Source: Pseudemcibacter aquimaris (GTDB lineage: Bacteria > Pseudomonadota > Alphaproteobacteria > Sphingomonadales > Emcibacteraceae). From it: 64,000 bases of DNA. The stretch's first letter is position 1; every line of letters starts with the position of its first letter. Under the pieces are notes generated by a model. It was not told the origin of the DNA and made no database searches. It saw only the letters and a program-made list of their open reading frames with translations. The stretch lies in NCBI RefSeq assembly GCF_028869115.1, contig NZ_CP079800.1:3137501-3201500 (forward strand), given 5' to 3'. Of this stretch, positions 37,592 to 48,356 are shown one piece after another. The translations under genes were made by a program, and so were the position numbers.

Positions 37592-38491
37592 ATGAGCCTA
37601 ACCCACTTGGAACGGCTGGAAGCCGAAAGTATACATATTATTCGCGAAGTCGCCGCTACAAGCGAAAATCCGGTGATGCTTTATAGCGTCGGCAAAGATA
37701 GTGCCGTAATGCTTCATCTTGCGCTTAAGGCCTTCGCCCCTGGTACACTACCTTTTCCTGTGCTTCATGTGGATACCACGTGGAAGTTTAAAGAAATGAT
37801 CGCTTTCCGGGATCAAATGGTGAAAGACAATGACTTAAATCTACTTGTTCATACGAACCCGGATGGTATAACAAAAGGGATTGGGCCCTTTACCCATGGT
37901 TCTGCCACACATACAGACATTATGAAAACGGTGGCCTTAAAACAGGCTCTTGATAAATATGGATTTGATGCTGCATTTGGTGGCGCACGCCGTGATGAAG
38001 AAAAATCTCGCGCCAAAGAACGCGTTTTCTCGTTCCGTTCCGCAGGGCACAGATGGGATCCAAAAAATCAACGTCCGGAACTTTGGAATATCTATAATAA
38101 CCGCACCCAAAAAGGGGAAAGCGTACGCGTGTTCCCGCTTTCAAACTGGACAGAGCTTGATATCTGGCAATATATCCATCTGGAAAATATTCCGATTGTC
38201 CCACTTTATTTTGCCGCCAAACGTCCCGTCGTCGAAAGGGATGGCCAACTTATCATGGTTGATGATGACCGCATGCCCATTCATGAGGACGAAAAAGTTG
38301 AGCACAGAACCGTACGTTTCAGAACGCTCGGTTGTTACCCACTTACCGGCGCCGTGGAAAGTGAGGCAAATACATTAGAAGCCATCATTCAGGAAATGCT
38401 ACTCACCAAAACATCCGAACGACAAGGTCGTGTGATTGATAATGATACTGGTGCCTCTATGGAGCAAAAGAAGCAGGAGGGGTATTTCTAA
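37592..38491 (+). CDS. cysD: Sulfate adenylyltransferase subunit 2 (CysD)
   Basis: Makes adenylyl sulfate (APS) from sulfate and ATP with CysN. The protein is 299 residues from ATG 37592, preceded by GTAGGA; a TTG 18 bases upstream is a poorer start. The PP-loop reads [13 protein letters not shown] and the middle shows [15 protein letters not shown]. It ends one base into the cysNC ATG. Its position inside a glycan locus suggests APS/PAPS for sulfation rather than only cysteine supply. Confidence 0.95.
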   Translation: MSLTHLERLEAESIHIIREVAATSENPVMLYSVGKDSAVMLHLALKAFAPGTLPFPVLHVDTTWKFKEMIAFRDQMVKDNDLNLLVHTNPDGITKGIGPFTHGSATHTDIMKTVALKQALDKYGFDAAFGGARRDEEKSRAKERVFSFRSAGHRWDPKNQRPELWNIYNNRTQKGESVRVFPLSNWTELDIWQYIHLENIPIVPLYFAAKRPVVERDGQLIMVDDDRMPIHEDEKVEHRTVRFRTLGCYPLTGAVESEANTLEAIIQEMLLTKTSERQGRVIDNDTGASMEQKKQEGYF

Positions 38492-40377
38492 TGTCACATC
38501 AATCCGATCTTATTGAAAAAGATATCTCTGCTTACCTTAAATCTCACGAAGAAAAAGGTTTTTTACGTTTCATCACATGTGGTTCTGTCGATGACGGAAA
38601 ATCAACACTTATTGGCCGCCTGTTATATGACAGCAAAATGATCTTTGAAGATCAGTTATCAGCCCTTGAAAATGACAGTAAAAAACAAGGCACCCAAGGG
38701 CAAGAAATTGACTTTGCGCTATTGGTAGATGGCCTTGCGGCCGAACGTGAGCAAGGCATTACTATCGATGTCGCCTACCGTTTCTTTTCGACGGAGACCC
38801 GAAAATTTATTGTTGCTGATACACCCGGTCATGAACAATATACCCGTAATATGGCAACGGGGGCTTCGACGGCCGATCTTGCAATTTTGATGATTGATGC
38901 CCGAAAAGGCATTCTAACACAAACAAGAAGGCACAGTTTTATCGTAAGCCTGCTTGGTATTAAAAATGTAGTCCTTGCCATCAATAAAATGGATTTGGTA
39001 GGCTATGATCAAAATACCTTTGATCAAATTGAGCAAGACTACCGCATTTTTGCCGAAGAACTTGGATTTGAAAGCATCACTTCAATCCCGCTTTCTGCAT
39101 TGATGGGTGATAATATTTTGGAACTTTCCCAAAATACCCCGTGGTATAAAGGAACAACTTTACTTGAATTTCTGGAAACTGTGGAAATACACAAACAGGA
39201 TAATGAAAAACCGTTTAGATTTCCTGTACAATGGGTAAACAGGCCTAACCTTGATTTTAGAGGGTTTAGCGGCACTGTCGCTGGTGGCACCATAAATATT
39301 GGTGATGAGATCATCGCCCTGCCCAATGCCAAAACAAGTAAAATCAGCCGAATTATAGGAGCGAACGGCGATCAAGACACAGCCCAATGTGATGAGGCCA
39401 TTACTCTTTGTCTTGAAGATGAAATTGATATTTCACGCGGTGATGTAATTGCCAAAGTAAATGAACGACCGGAAACAACCGATCAATTCCAGGCTCATAT
39501 TATCTGGATGCATGAAGAACAGTTGCTCCCGGGCCGCCCATATTTGATTAAAACCAATAATAAAACCACCGAAGGCATGATTTCCGACCTTAAACATAAG
39601 GTCAATGTTAATACACTTGATCATGAAAGCGGTAAAGTGCTTGAACTTAACGAAGTCGGTCTCGTGAATATCAATCTCGCGGAACCAATAGCATTTGATC
39701 CTTACGCACAAAATAAATCGATGGGCAGTTTTATCATAATTGATAAATTCACCAACGCGACGGTGGCCTGCGGCATGATTAATTTCGGCCTTCGCCGCGC
39801 CAGTAACGTTCATTGGCAAGCGGTTGACGTTGATAAGGAAACACGAGCAAAACAAAAACGCCAACAAGCCAAAATATTATGGTTTACCGGTCTTTCTGGG
39901 TCAGGAAAATCAACCATCGCCAACTTGGTTGAGAAAAAACTCCATGCCTTGGGCAAACACACATATTTACTTGATGGCGATAACGTCCGTCATGGCCTCA
40001 ATCAGGATCTCGGCTTTACCGATGCGGACCGTGTAGAAAACATCAGACGCATAGGCGAAGTTTCAAAATTGATGGTTGATGCCGGACTTATTGTATTGAC
40101 AGCATTTATTTCACCCTTTAAAGCTGAACGTCGCATGGTACGCGAAATGGTACAAGAGGGGGAATTCATCGAAATTTTTGTCGACACACCACTTGAAGTA
40201 TGTGAACAAAGAGACATAAAAGGCCTTTATAAAAAAGCTCGTTCAGGAAACCTTAAGAATTTCACGGGTATAGATAGCCCATACGAAATTCCGGAAACCG
40301 CCGAAATTCATGTAAATACTGTTGATTATACGGCGGATGAAGCAGCGGAATATATTGTTGGGAAATTAATTACATAA
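38491..40377 (+). CDS. cysNC: Bifunctional sulfate adenylyltransferase GTPase subunit / APS kinase
   Basis: A 628-residue fusion. Residues 1-430 are the EF-Tu-like CysN GTPase: [21 protein letters not shown]. Residues about 445-628 are the APS kinase Cys[10 protein letters not shown] at 462-470, [10 protein letters not shown] and [10 protein letters not shown]. The fused form delivers PAPS, the sulfate donor of sulfotransferases. No PAPS reductase is in the window. Overlap with cysD is one base (TAATG). Confidence 0.95.
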   Translation: MSHQSDLIEKDISAYLKSHEEKGFLRFITCGSVDDGKSTLIGRLLYDSKMIFEDQLSALENDSKKQGTQGQEIDFALLVDGLAAEREQGITIDVAYRFFSTETRKFIVADTPGHEQYTRNMATGASTADLAILMIDARKGILTQTRRHSFIVSLLGIKNVVLAINKMDLVGYDQNTFDQIEQDYRIFAEELGFESITSIPLSALMGDNILELSQNTPWYKGTTLLEFLETVEIHKQDNEKPFRFPVQWVNRPNLDFRGFSGTVAGGTINIGDEIIALPNAKTSKISRIIGANGDQDTAQCDEAITLCLEDEIDISRGDVIAKVNERPETTDQFQAHIIWMHEEQLLPGRPYLIKTNNKTTEGMISDLKHKVNVNTLDHESGKVLELNEVGLVNINLAEPIAFDPYAQNKSMGSFIIIDKFTNATVACGMINFGLRRASNVHWQAVDVDKETRAKQKRQQAKILWFTGLSGSGKSTIANLVEKKLHALGKHTYLLDGDNVRHGLNQDLGFTDADRVENIRRIGEVSKLMVDAGLIVLTAFISPFKAERRMVREMVQEGEFIEIFVDTPLEVCEQRDIKGLYKKARSGNLKNFTGIDSPYEIPETAEIHVNTVDYTADEAAEYIVGKLIT

Positions 40378-40393
40378 AAATAAGAAGAAAAAT

Positions 40394-41347
40394 ATGAGAA
40401 ATTTTGCCCTTATCGGCGCAGCGGGGTATATCGCACCCCGACATATGAAGGCCATAAAAGAAACTGGTAATAATCTTGTGGCTGCACTTGATAAAAATGA
40501 TTCTGTAGGCATTATTGACAGCCATTTTCCGGAAGCTGATTTCTTTGTCGAATATGAAAGGTTTGATCGCCATATTGATCTATTAAAAAGAAAAGGCACA
40601 AAAATTGATTATGTGAGCATTGCATCTCCAAACTACCTACATGATAGTCACATTCGCTTTGCATTAAAACATGATGCTCATGCAATTTGTGAAAAACCTC
40701 TTGTGCTTAATCCTCATAACATCGATGCTTTAAAAGTCGTGCAAGATGAAACAGGAAAGAACATTTATAATATTCTTCAACTGCGACTACATCCAAGCAT
40801 TATTGCTTTAAAACAGAAAGTTGAAGAACAAGTGGCAAAAGATCCCACAAAAGTTTTTGACGTTGATTTGACATATCTTACGAGCCGAGGGCATTGGTAT
40901 TTCACTTCTTGGAAAGGTGCCGAAGATAAATCAGGGGGCATTGCTACAAATATTGGCGTACATTTTTATGATATGCTCGGTTGGATATTTGGCAACGTAA
41001 AGAACAACCAATCCCACCTAAAACAAGCCGATGCAAATGCGGGATATCTAGAATTTAAACACGCCAGAGTAAGATGGTTCTTATCGGTTAACTACGATTA
41101 TATTCCTGATGATATTAAAAAAACTGGTATGCGCACATATCGTTCGATTACAGTTGATGGTGAAGAGATTGAGTTTTCCGGTGGTTTCACAGACCTACAT
41201 ACATTAAGTTATCAAGATATTCTTGATGGTGGCGGCTTCGGGCTTGAAGAAGCAAGAAAAAGTATTGAAATTGTTAGCAATATTAGAAAACAAAACGCAA
41301 TCCAAAACACTGAATTAGAACATCCATTCGTAAAGAAAGTTGGATAA
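40394..41347 (+). CDS. wbpB: UDP-GlcNAcA 3-dehydrogenase (WbpB/WlbA)
   Basis: Gfo/Idh/MocA-family enzyme that oxidises C3 of UDP-N-acetylglucosaminuronate. The 317-residue N-terminal sequence [19 protein letters not shown] and the [16 protein letters not shown] segment (catalytic EKP) fit WbpB/WlbA closely from memory. Partner enzymes WbpD and WbpE follow with start/stop overlaps, an arrangement that supports the call. Confidence 0.9.
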   Translation: MRNFALIGAAGYIAPRHMKAIKETGNNLVAALDKNDSVGIIDSHFPEADFFVEYERFDRHIDLLKRKGTKIDYVSIASPNYLHDSHIRFALKHDAHAICEKPLVLNPHNIDALKVVQDETGKNIYNILQLRLHPSIIALKQKVEEQVAKDPTKVFDVDLTYLTSRGHWYFTSWKGAEDKSGGIATNIGVHFYDMLGWIFGNVKNNQSHLKQADANAGYLEFKHARVRWFLSVNYDYIPDDIKKTGMRTYRSITVDGEEIEFSGGFTDLHTLSYQDILDGGGFGLEEARKSIEIVSNIRKQNAIQNTELEHPFVKKVG

Positions 41348-41928
41348 TGGCAGATTATTTTGCCCACGATAGCGCAATTATTGATGAAGGTGCACAAATC
41401 GGGAACAATTCTCGTATCTGGCACTTTGTTCATGTATGTAGCGGCGCAAAAATTGGCTCAAGCGTCTCACTAGGTCAGAATGTATTTGTGGGCAACAAAG
41501 TTACAATTGGTGATAATTGTAAAATACAAAATAATGTTTCCGTCTATGACAATGTAACTCTAGAAAACGAGGTTTTTTGCGGCCCAAGCATGGTTTTTAC
41601 CAATGTTTATAACCCTAGATCAGGCATTGAACGCAAAGACGAATATAAAGATACTCTTATTAAAAAAGGAACGACATTAGGCGCCAACGCAACCATTGTG
41701 TGTGGGGTAACCATAGGTGAATATGCGTTTATTGGCGCAGGCGCTGTCATCAACAAAGATGTAAAACCGTATGCCCTTATGGTGGGTGTGCCCGCAAAAC
41801 AAATTGGCTGGATGAGTGAGTATGGAGAACAACTCGATCTACCCCTCAAAGGAAAAGGAAAAACAACTTGTCCCCATTCAAATGAAGTATATATTCTTAA
41901 CGGCGCATCATTAAGCAAGGGGGACTGA
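41347..41928 (+). CDS. wbpD: UDP-3-amino-GlcNAcA N-acetyltransferase (WbpD/WlbB)
   Basis: Left-handed beta-helix acetyltransferase of 193 residues that acetylates the 3-amino group. Hexapeptide repeats run from about 20 to 150 (IGNNSR, LGQNVF, IGDNCK). GASL and a C-terminal [10 protein letters not shown] follow. ATG overlaps the wbpB stop (TAATG). Confidence 0.88.
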   Translation: MADYFAHDSAIIDEGAQIGNNSRIWHFVHVCSGAKIGSSVSLGQNVFVGNKVTIGDNCKIQNNVSVYDNVTLENEVFCGPSMVFTNVYNPRSGIERKDEYKDTLIKKGTTLGANATIVCGVTIGEYAFIGAGAVINKDVKPYALMVGVPAKQIGWMSEYGEQLDLPLKGKGKTTCPHSNEVYILNGASLSKGD

Positions 41929-43004
41929 TGCAATTTATCGACTTACAGGCGCAATATAAGCATTTAAAAAGCAAAATTGATGCTCGCATACAAACAGTTC
42001 TGGACCATGGTAAGTATATTTTGGGACCGGAAGTTTTTGAATTTGAAGAAAAACTCGCCGATTATGTTGGCGTCAAGCACGCTATTAGTTGTGCCAATGG
42101 CACAGACGCCCTTCAACTCGCTCTCATGGCCATGAAAATCGGGCCAGGAGATGCTGTTTTTTGCCCAACATTCACTTTCTTTGCGAGCGCCGAGGCAATT
42201 GCCTTTGTTGGTGCGACGCCAATTTTTGTTGATAGTGATGAGGTCACGTATAACATATGCCCACAAGATCTGGAAAAACGAATTGTTGCCGCACAAGAAA
42301 ATGGGAAATATAACCTCAAAGCCATCATGGCAGTTGATTTATTTGGCTTGCCCGCCAGTTACCTGCAAATCCAAAAAATCGCTGATCAATATAATTTATT
42401 ACTTATCGAAGATGCAGCGCAAGGGTTTGGTGGCTCTATTAATGGTCAAAAAGCAGGATCGTTCGGTAACATCGCCACCACAAGTTTCTTTCCCGCAAAA
42501 CCACTAGGGTGTTATGGTGATGGTGGCGCGATTTTTACAAATAATGATAACTATGCACAGCTCATTAAATCTTTAAGAGTGCACGGTAAAGGCACCAATA
42601 AATATGACAATATCAGAATAGGAATGAATAGCCGTCTGGATACGATACAAGCGGCAATACTTCTAGAAAAATTATCGTTTTTCCCAGATGAATTAATCGC
42701 GCGTCAAAATGCCGCTGAAAAATATAATAAAGAATTATCTATGTATAATGATATTGTTACACCTTATGTACCAAAAGGCTACGCCAGCAGTTGGGCACAA
42801 TATACAATAAAATCCGATAATCGGGATAGTTATAGGAACAAATATAAGGAAAAAGGTATCCCCACGGTTATTTATTATGAAACATGCATGCATCAGCAAA
42901 CTGTTTTTAAAGATTTAAGAAATAATTCTGACAACTTCCCATGTGCAGAAGACTTAAGTAAATCTGTATTCAGCTTACCCATGCATGGGTATTTGGATAA
43001 ATAA
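41928..43004 (+). CDS. wbpE: 3-oxo-GlcNAcA aminotransferase (WbpE/WlbC)
   Basis: PLP enzyme of the DegT/DnrJ/EryC1/StrS family, 358 residues, which installs the 3-amino group. Visible: GKYILGPEV, SCANGTDALQLAL, IEDAAQGFG, and the PLP lysine in FFPAKPLGCYGDGGA. The C-terminus stops at SLPMHGYLDK; homologues I recall carry about a dozen more residues forming a last helix. The frame is otherwise intact. Confidence 0.88.
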   Translation: MQFIDLQAQYKHLKSKIDARIQTVLDHGKYILGPEVFEFEEKLADYVGVKHAISCANGTDALQLALMAMKIGPGDAVFCPTFTFFASAEAIAFVGATPIFVDSDEVTYNICPQDLEKRIVAAQENGKYNLKAIMAVDLFGLPASYLQIQKIADQYNLLLIEDAAQGFGGSINGQKAGSFGNIATTSFFPAKPLGCYGDGGAIFTNNDNYAQLIKSLRVHGKGTNKYDNIRIGMNSRLDTIQAAILLEKLSFFPDELIARQNAAEKYNKELSMYNDIVTPYVPKGYASSWAQYTIKSDNRDSYRNKYKEKGIPTVIYYETCMHQQTVFKDLRNNSDNFPCAEDLSKSVFSLPMHGYLDK

Positions 43005-43006
43005 CA

Positions 43007-44251
43007 GTGATAATACTATCGGATAAGATTAAATACATTAGTACTCTTGTCTCCGGGACAGCATTAAGTCAATTAATCAGCATAATTTCCACTTTTATAC
43101 TTGCGCGTATTTATACTCCCGAAAGTTTTGGTGTTTTCGGGTCCGCGTTAGCAATATGTACAATAATGTCAGTTATGATTGGTCTAAAATATGAACTAAC
43201 GGTCATATTTCCAAAAACCGAAAGGGTGGCAAGCCTTGCCTCCGCTTTATCTGTGTTAGTTGTACTTTTCCTATCTCTAGCCGCTTTTCTTCTACTGACT
43301 TTTGTCAGTTATTTACATTTAATAAACCTAGATTTTCCAGTAATCACTTATATAACCATTACTGCCTTATTGGCATTTGAACAAATAAGTATGAACTGGC
43401 TTGTTAGGACAAAATCTTTCAAAATAATTGCTTATATTGCTATCTTAAAAACAACATCCATTGCTGTATTACAAATTCTACTAAGTGATATGACAATAGG
43501 TCTTTGGTATGGATATCTTCTAGGAAACTTAATAGCATCTTTCTTTTATCTTCTTTTTACATTTCGATCACTTGTAAGCGGCATTCATGCTATTAGCTTA
43601 AATAGAATTTCCTATTTCCTAACAAGAAATAAGAAATTCCCAAAATATAGTTTACCTGCTGGTGCTTTAAATTCGTTCGGAAATCAAATTCCCATCTTAT
43701 TAATTCGATCTCTTTTTGGAGAGCAGTACGCAGGTTACTTCTTACTTATCAGAAAACTAATTTTAGCTCCGGTCATTTTGATTTCAACAAATATAAACAA
43801 AGTTTTATCGCAAGATGTTACTAAACGTATCGCTCAAAATAAACTGTATTTAAAAAGTGTACTATACTATATTCGACTCTCTGCTATTTTGTCTTTAATC
43901 ACTTTTACATTCATAGTTATATTCTTATATAACAATGGCATAGCTATAATTATGGGAGAAAATTGGAATGAAGCTGTAGCTTTAGCATATATTTTATTAC
44001 CCTTTGCAATTTTTTCATTTATAGCACGAAGCGTAAGTAGATTTGCAATTTATGGCAAAAATGAATGGGGCCTATACTATCAATGTATATTTGCCATAAT
44101 GAGTACCTTAAGTATTTATTTATGCTCGCTAATAACTTCAGACCTTAAACTGGTAATGTCTTGTTATTCACTAATTATGAGCCTTATATATATAACCCAA
44201 ATATTTATGGTAATAAATGTTGCCAAAAATCACTATAATAAATTTGTATAA
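43007..44251 (+). CDS. wzx: Polysaccharide repeat-unit flippase (Wzx-like)
   Basis: Membrane protein of 414 residues with about 12 hydrophobic helices and the N-terminal GTALSQLISIISTFILARIY typical of the Wzx/MATE-like PST family. It would flip lipid-linked repeat units across the inner membrane. It starts with GTG two bases after wbpE. The DNA is far more AT-rich than the wbp genes before it. Confidence 0.85.
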   Translation: MIILSDKIKYISTLVSGTALSQLISIISTFILARIYTPESFGVFGSALAICTIMSVMIGLKYELTVIFPKTERVASLASALSVLVVLFLSLAAFLLLTFVSYLHLINLDFPVITYITITALLAFEQISMNWLVRTKSFKIIAYIAILKTTSIAVLQILLSDMTIGLWYGYLLGNLIASFFYLLFTFRSLVSGIHAISLNRISYFLTRNKKFPKYSLPAGALNSFGNQIPILLIRSLFGEQYAGYFLLIRKLILAPVILISTNINKVLSQDVTKRIAQNKLYLKSVLYYIRLSAILSLITFTFIVIFLYNNGIAIIMGENWNEAVALAYILLPFAIFSFIARSVSRFAIYGKNEWGLYYQCIFAIMSTLSIYLCSLITSDLKLVMSCYSLIMSLIYITQIFMVINVAKNHYNKFV

Positions 44252-44318
44252 TAATTTGAGATGTAAATTTACTTTGTTAATGTAGACTTCGAATACTGGA
44301 ATATAAGTAGAAAGAATT

Positions 44319-44873
44319 ATGAAAAAAATCATAAAAATTATACTACGACAATTGTGCTTGCTTATGTTTCCTGAATTGAAAACTGCACCTGAAAACATTC
44401 CAATTTTAACGACATTAAAATGTGCGGTTATTCAAAAAATATTTCGTGTAAATGCTCATGTACCATGGCCAGTTCATTGGACCTCACAAATTAGACAGCC
44501 TTCAAAGATTAAACGTGGAACAAGATTCCCTGGATTATCACTGAATTGCTACATAGATGCAAGGAATGGGGTGCTGATTGGGAAAAATACTTGGATTGGA
44601 CCACGTGTCTCTTTAATTTCAATGAATCATGATATTGAGAACTTTAATAACTATATTAAGAATACCCCAATTATTGTAGGAGATAATTGTTGGATAGCAA
44701 CCAATGCCACAATACTTCCAGGCGTAGAGTTAGGCGATCATACAATAGTTGCAGCAGGAGCCGTAGTGAATAAGTCTTTCCCGAAAGGAAATCAAATCAT
44801 AGGAGGTGTACCCGCGAAATTAATACAAGAAATAAATCCATACAACCCTACAGAAGAAGAAGAACAAGTTTGA
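44319..44873 (+). CDS. Hexapeptide-repeat O-acyltransferase
   Basis: 184 residues of the CysE/NodL/LacA type left-handed helix, with repeats from about 85 to 165 (IGKNTWIGP, VGDNCWIAT, LGDHTIVAAGAVV) and SMNHDI carrying the likely catalytic His. Probably acetylates the repeat unit. It is convergent with the aminotransferase gene, two bases apart. Confidence 0.82.
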   Translation: MKKIIKIILRQLCLLMFPELKTAPENIPILTTLKCAVIQKIFRVNAHVPWPVHWTSQIRQPSKIKRGTRFPGLSLNCYIDARNGVLIGKNTWIGPRVSLISMNHDIENFNNYIKNTPIIVGDNCWIATNATILPGVELGDHTIVAAGAVVNKSFPKGNQIIGGVPAKLIQEINPYNPTEEEEQV

Positions 44874-44874
44874 T

Positions 44875-46023
44875 TTAAATATCAGAAAGTATTTTGCATA
44901 TTTTCTCTATGTCTTTTTCTGATAAATTTTGATGAATTGGAACGTCTATCCAATTTTTACTGGCCGTACTTGCAATCAAATGCTTAGAAGAATCCTTATC
45001 TTCAATGATATATGGCCAATTATATACGCCTGCTCTAATTTCGTTTTTATTGAATTGATTAATTATATTGTCTAATTTTCTGTTAGACTTAATACCTAAT
45101 TTAAGTTTCAAAAATGAGGGTTCGATATCTGGAGACATATACCAAGATTCCCCCTTATAATGACTTAGGATGAATTCAGCATTCGAATTTCGAATTTTCT
45201 TTATTTTATCAAAATTTGAAAGAGACCATTGACCAAGTTCTGATTGTATGAGACCGATTGTTTCTAATGGCATCAGCTTATACTTCCAATAACTATGAAA
45301 AAGCTTTTTATATATACGATAAATTAATGTTCCACTATATTTTTGGCCTTGATTTCGCTTTATCAACCATTTTTTATGGAAACGAAGTTGTTCCAACTCT
45401 TCCTCTATTGTTGGCAGGTTATAATTAGAAACTACATTTCTTGTAAATTGATCCGAGTTATTTACAATCGATATACCACCCCAACATAATGAAATTGGTT
45501 TATCATAATTAAAACTAAATATTGCGGCATCACCAATAGTGCCAACTATTTCATTGCCTATTTTGCCTCCTAAAGTATGAGCACAATCTTCGATTATACT
45601 TACGTTATATTTTTCACAGTCGGCTTTAATATCTGAAAAATCTACAGGAATTCCAAATAAATGAGTTACAATCAGTATGCTAATATCATCATGGATTAAT
45701 TCGGAAACTTCTGACCAATCAATTTTGCCGGGAATTCCGGAAAAATCATAAGTGCTAATTTTATACCCACTTTTAATTATAGCATTTTTTACTTTGTTAC
45801 ATGTAAAAGCTGATACTAGCACTGTTTTTCGATCATCATTTCTTTTCTTTAAAAGAGTTTCTAGTGCATTGGATCCACTGGAATGCAATTCAATTTTTGT
45901 GTTTTCTATATTATGATAATCTGAAAAACACGATATAAAATTTTCTCTAGCATCTTTAGATGCGCACTTAACAAAATCGTCTAATTGTGATTGCTCCCAA
46001 TAATTCTCAACAGTATCAATCAT
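44875..46023 (-). CDS. DegT/DnrJ/EryC1/StrS-family aminotransferase-like protein
   Basis: PLP-dependent nucleotide-sugar aminotransferase family; 382 residues from ATG 46023, which overlaps the sulfotransferase stop by eight bases. Seen: SSGSNALETLL, IEDCAHTLGG and the likely PLP lysine in NYDKPISLCWGG. The middle is more divergent than in the other two family members here. Substrate unknown. Its coupling to the sulfotransferase gene suggests the same sugar may be aminated and sulfated, which is inference. Confidence 0.75.
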   Translation of the reverse strand: MIDTVENYWEQSQLDDFVKCASKDARENFISCFSDYHNIENTKIELHSSGSNALETLLKKRNDDRKTVLVSAFTCNKVKNAIIKSGYKISTYDFSGIPGKIDWSEVSELIHDDISILIVTHLFGIPVDFSDIKADCEKYNVSIIEDCAHTLGGKIGNEIVGTIGDAAIFSFNYDKPISLCWGGISIVNNSDQFTRNVVSNYNLPTIEEELEQLRFHKKWLIKRNQGQKYSGTLIYRIYKKLFHSYWKYKLMPLETIGLIQSELGQWSLSNFDKIKKIRNSNAEFILSHYKGESWYMSPDIEPSFLKLKLGIKSNRKLDNIINQFNKNEIRAGVYNWPYIIEDKDSSKHLIASTASKNWIDVPIHQNLSEKDIEKICKILSDI

Positions 46024-46990
46024 TTTTCGAGTAACCAACCATTACTTTATAAATATCTTCATCTATTCGAATATTTGTTCGTCTGGGGAAATTATTAGGT
46101 ATATTATATTCTCTCCTTGCAACCTTTGTTCCATTTTTCTCTAAAAATTTCTGTAAATTAGCAATAACTTTTTCAGGATTTTCACAGAGATCTTCGTAAA
46201 GTATATTAAATACTTCTTCTTGATTTACGCCCATTTTGACTAGATCTTCATGTACTATGCTATTCAAACCCCGTATTTGTTCAATAACTTGTTTTCCAGG
46301 ATGACATGATTTCAAATCATTACGGTCTGGCACTTCAACTGACCACCATGTATTATAATCGTTGTATACTTTATATCTGGTTTCCAAGAGAGAGTGACCA
46401 TTATCAATCTCAGATCGTTCTAAAAAAACAAACAAACTTTCAGGTAAATATTTTTTAATTGGTTGTATCCGAACAGTTTCATACATATTCTTAAAAATTA
46501 GAGGTTTTTGCGCTGCATTTATCATTAAAGATACGGATCTACGAAATTTTTTCATATCATTCTCATTAGCATCAGCCAATGAGATGTATGATGGACTTTT
46601 TCTGAAGAATCTATACCACCAATTTCCTGCCTCAGATGGGGAATGAGAACCTTTAGTACGCCCATGATTTGATGTAAAAGATATATTGTCGATATTATTA
46701 GTTGGATTAAAAAATTTTTCTACTACAAAAGGCATACCAAAATATTTAGCATGCCTATTCGTCATGTAGCTCAGTTCTAATGCTTGTACGATTAACTGTA
46801 TCGTCAAAGTACTGCCTGATCGAGGAGCTCCAACTATAAATATTGGTGGGAACTTTAATTTTTTATTTCCCGAGAATGTAAGCTTTTCAACTAAGCAGAA
46901 TATATATTTATTACAGTAATATAAAATCTTATTTATATATTTTACAGGATTTAAATATTTTGATTTCATAGAATGGTACCAGTTCATCAT
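46016..46990 (-). CDS. Sulfotransferase (PAPS-dependent family)
   Basis: 324 residues. The 5'-phosphosulfate loop reads FIVGAPRSGSTLTIQL (51-66), the standard sulfotransferase pattern, and the later FVFLERSEIDNGHSLLETR could be the 3'-phosphate site. No signal peptide is seen, though a hydrophobic patch near 25-37 may associate with the membrane. Transfer of sulfate from PAPS to a sugar hydroxyl is inferred; cysD-cysNC in the same locus would supply the PAPS. Confidence 0.82.
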   Translation of the reverse strand: MMNWYHSMKSKYLNPVKYINKILYYCNKYIFCLVEKLTFSGNKKLKFPPIFIVGAPRSGSTLTIQLIVQALELSYMTNRHAKYFGMPFVVEKFFNPTNNIDNISFTSNHGRTKGSHSPSEAGNWWYRFFRKSPSYISLADANENDMKKFRRSVSLMINAAQKPLIFKNMYETVRIQPIKKYLPESLFVFLERSEIDNGHSLLETRYKVYNDYNTWWSVEVPDRNDLKSCHPGKQVIEQIRGLNSIVHEDLVKMGVNQEEVFNILYEDLCENPEKVIANLQKFLEKNGTKVARREYNIPNNFPRRTNIRIDEDIYKVMVGYSKND

Positions 46991-47004
46991 CTATTAGTTC
47001 ACTA

Positions 47005-48237
47005 TTAGATTCTTTCTCGGTTTTTTAGAAAATCTAATATTCTATTCTTAAACGCAGAATCTCCTGTCGTCCTAAATTGAGTGTATTTTTCTTCTACTTT
47101 ATATTGGGTTATATTTTTAAGTAATCTATTAGCTGTTTTCCATTCGGTAATATTTTGTGGATTAAGGTTACCGGAATCAATTTCTGTATGAATTTTTAAT
47201 CCATTGTGTTCATTAAATGAAACCCAATTTAAATAGCATTGTTTAATCCGATGGTTAAATTTTTGAAAATCTGCATCTTTATAAACATCATTAATATTTT
47301 TTTCCTTTAACTCGTCCCAAGAAATATGTGGAAGACATAAATAATCAACCAACTCATAAGTTCTCATATCCCAAGGGACCAAAACTGAAGCAACACCTTG
47401 AATTAATGCGCATATATTTGCATGAAGTCTGCCAGATAAAACTCTTTTCTGATTACCAATTAAAGAGTACCAATCGGAATAATTAATAGGGAATGTGGAA
47501 TTACTTCCAACTGAATTAATTAAATTTTGAGAAGCATCTTGTATAGATACACCAAATACATTTGCAATTTTTGATACAATTGTATCAGGAGCATTTCCTT
47601 TAAATAATTCTTCGTCAAAAACATCCTGCCCAATATAATTATATTTTTCATTATTTTGCATCAGTGCCGCTGCTAAAGCCCAATGAAAAGGGACACCTGT
47701 TTCATTGTCACTTGCTTCCAAAGAATAATCATAATCCAGCATTCCTTGCGAATATATGGTAGGGCACCCAATTGGAGCACAAGAGTTAAAGCCATGTTTA
47801 TGCAAATAAAAAGCAGATAAATCTCCTCTTACCCCAATATAAGTATCATCCACACTACACATTTCCAACAATCTAATAATACTTGGATGTAATTTATAGT
47901 TAATACAATACTTTCCGCCAGCATCCACTCCACCCGAAACAAAGAAAGGTTTAATGTCTAGCTTTTCCAGAAAAGATACAAGTAAAGAAAGATCTCTACT
48001 AGGCCCTAATTGACTAGCAGTGGCAATGACACATTGAGAATAAGTATTTCTGAGTTCGTCAAAATCGTGTTCTGCATTTATGTCAATATAATCACCATCA
48101 AAAATTTTCATTATTGATTGTGTTATAAATGCTGCACCGTGATTTGTAGAATATAGTTTCTCATTTTCAGCATAATTATTTGACTGATCACTATAAATAT
48201 ATTCTGGCGTTAGTCCAATAACCATTGTTTTTGACAT
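47005..48237 (-). CDS. Polysaccharide pyruvyl transferase family protein
   Basis: 410 residues. The family segments are IGVRGDLSAFYLHKHG with IGCPT after it, and SGRLHANICALIQG containing the conserved His. Such enzymes move pyruvate from phosphoenolpyruvate to sugars as a ketal, adding negative charge. The rest is divergent, so the exact donor and acceptor are not known. First gene of a three-gene leftward unit. Confidence 0.78.
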   Translation of the reverse strand: MSKTMVIGLTPEYIYSDQSNNYAENEKLYSTNHGAAFITQSIMKIFDGDYIDINAEHDFDELRNTYSQCVIATASQLGPSRDLSLLVSFLEKLDIKPFFVSGGVDAGGKYCINYKLHPSIIRLLEMCSVDDTYIGVRGDLSAFYLHKHGFNSCAPIGCPTIYSQGMLDYDYSLEASDNETGVPFHWALAAALMQNNEKYNYIGQDVFDEELFKGNAPDTIVSKIANVFGVSIQDASQNLINSVGSNSTFPINYSDWYSLIGNQKRVLSGRLHANICALIQGVASVLVPWDMRTYELVDYLCLPHISWDELKEKNINDVYKDADFQKFNHRIKQCYLNWVSFNEHNGLKIHTEIDSGNLNPQNITEWKTANRLLKNITQYKVEEKYTQFRTTGDSAFKNRILDFLKNRERI

Positions 48238-48356
48238 AAAAGTATCCTTAAATATGTGGAATTATTAAATATTTAGTGCTTTAATATACTTTATACTAAA
48301 TGATAATTTGTAAATATTGAATCATTAAATATAGTTACTTGAAAATATTGTAAGTT

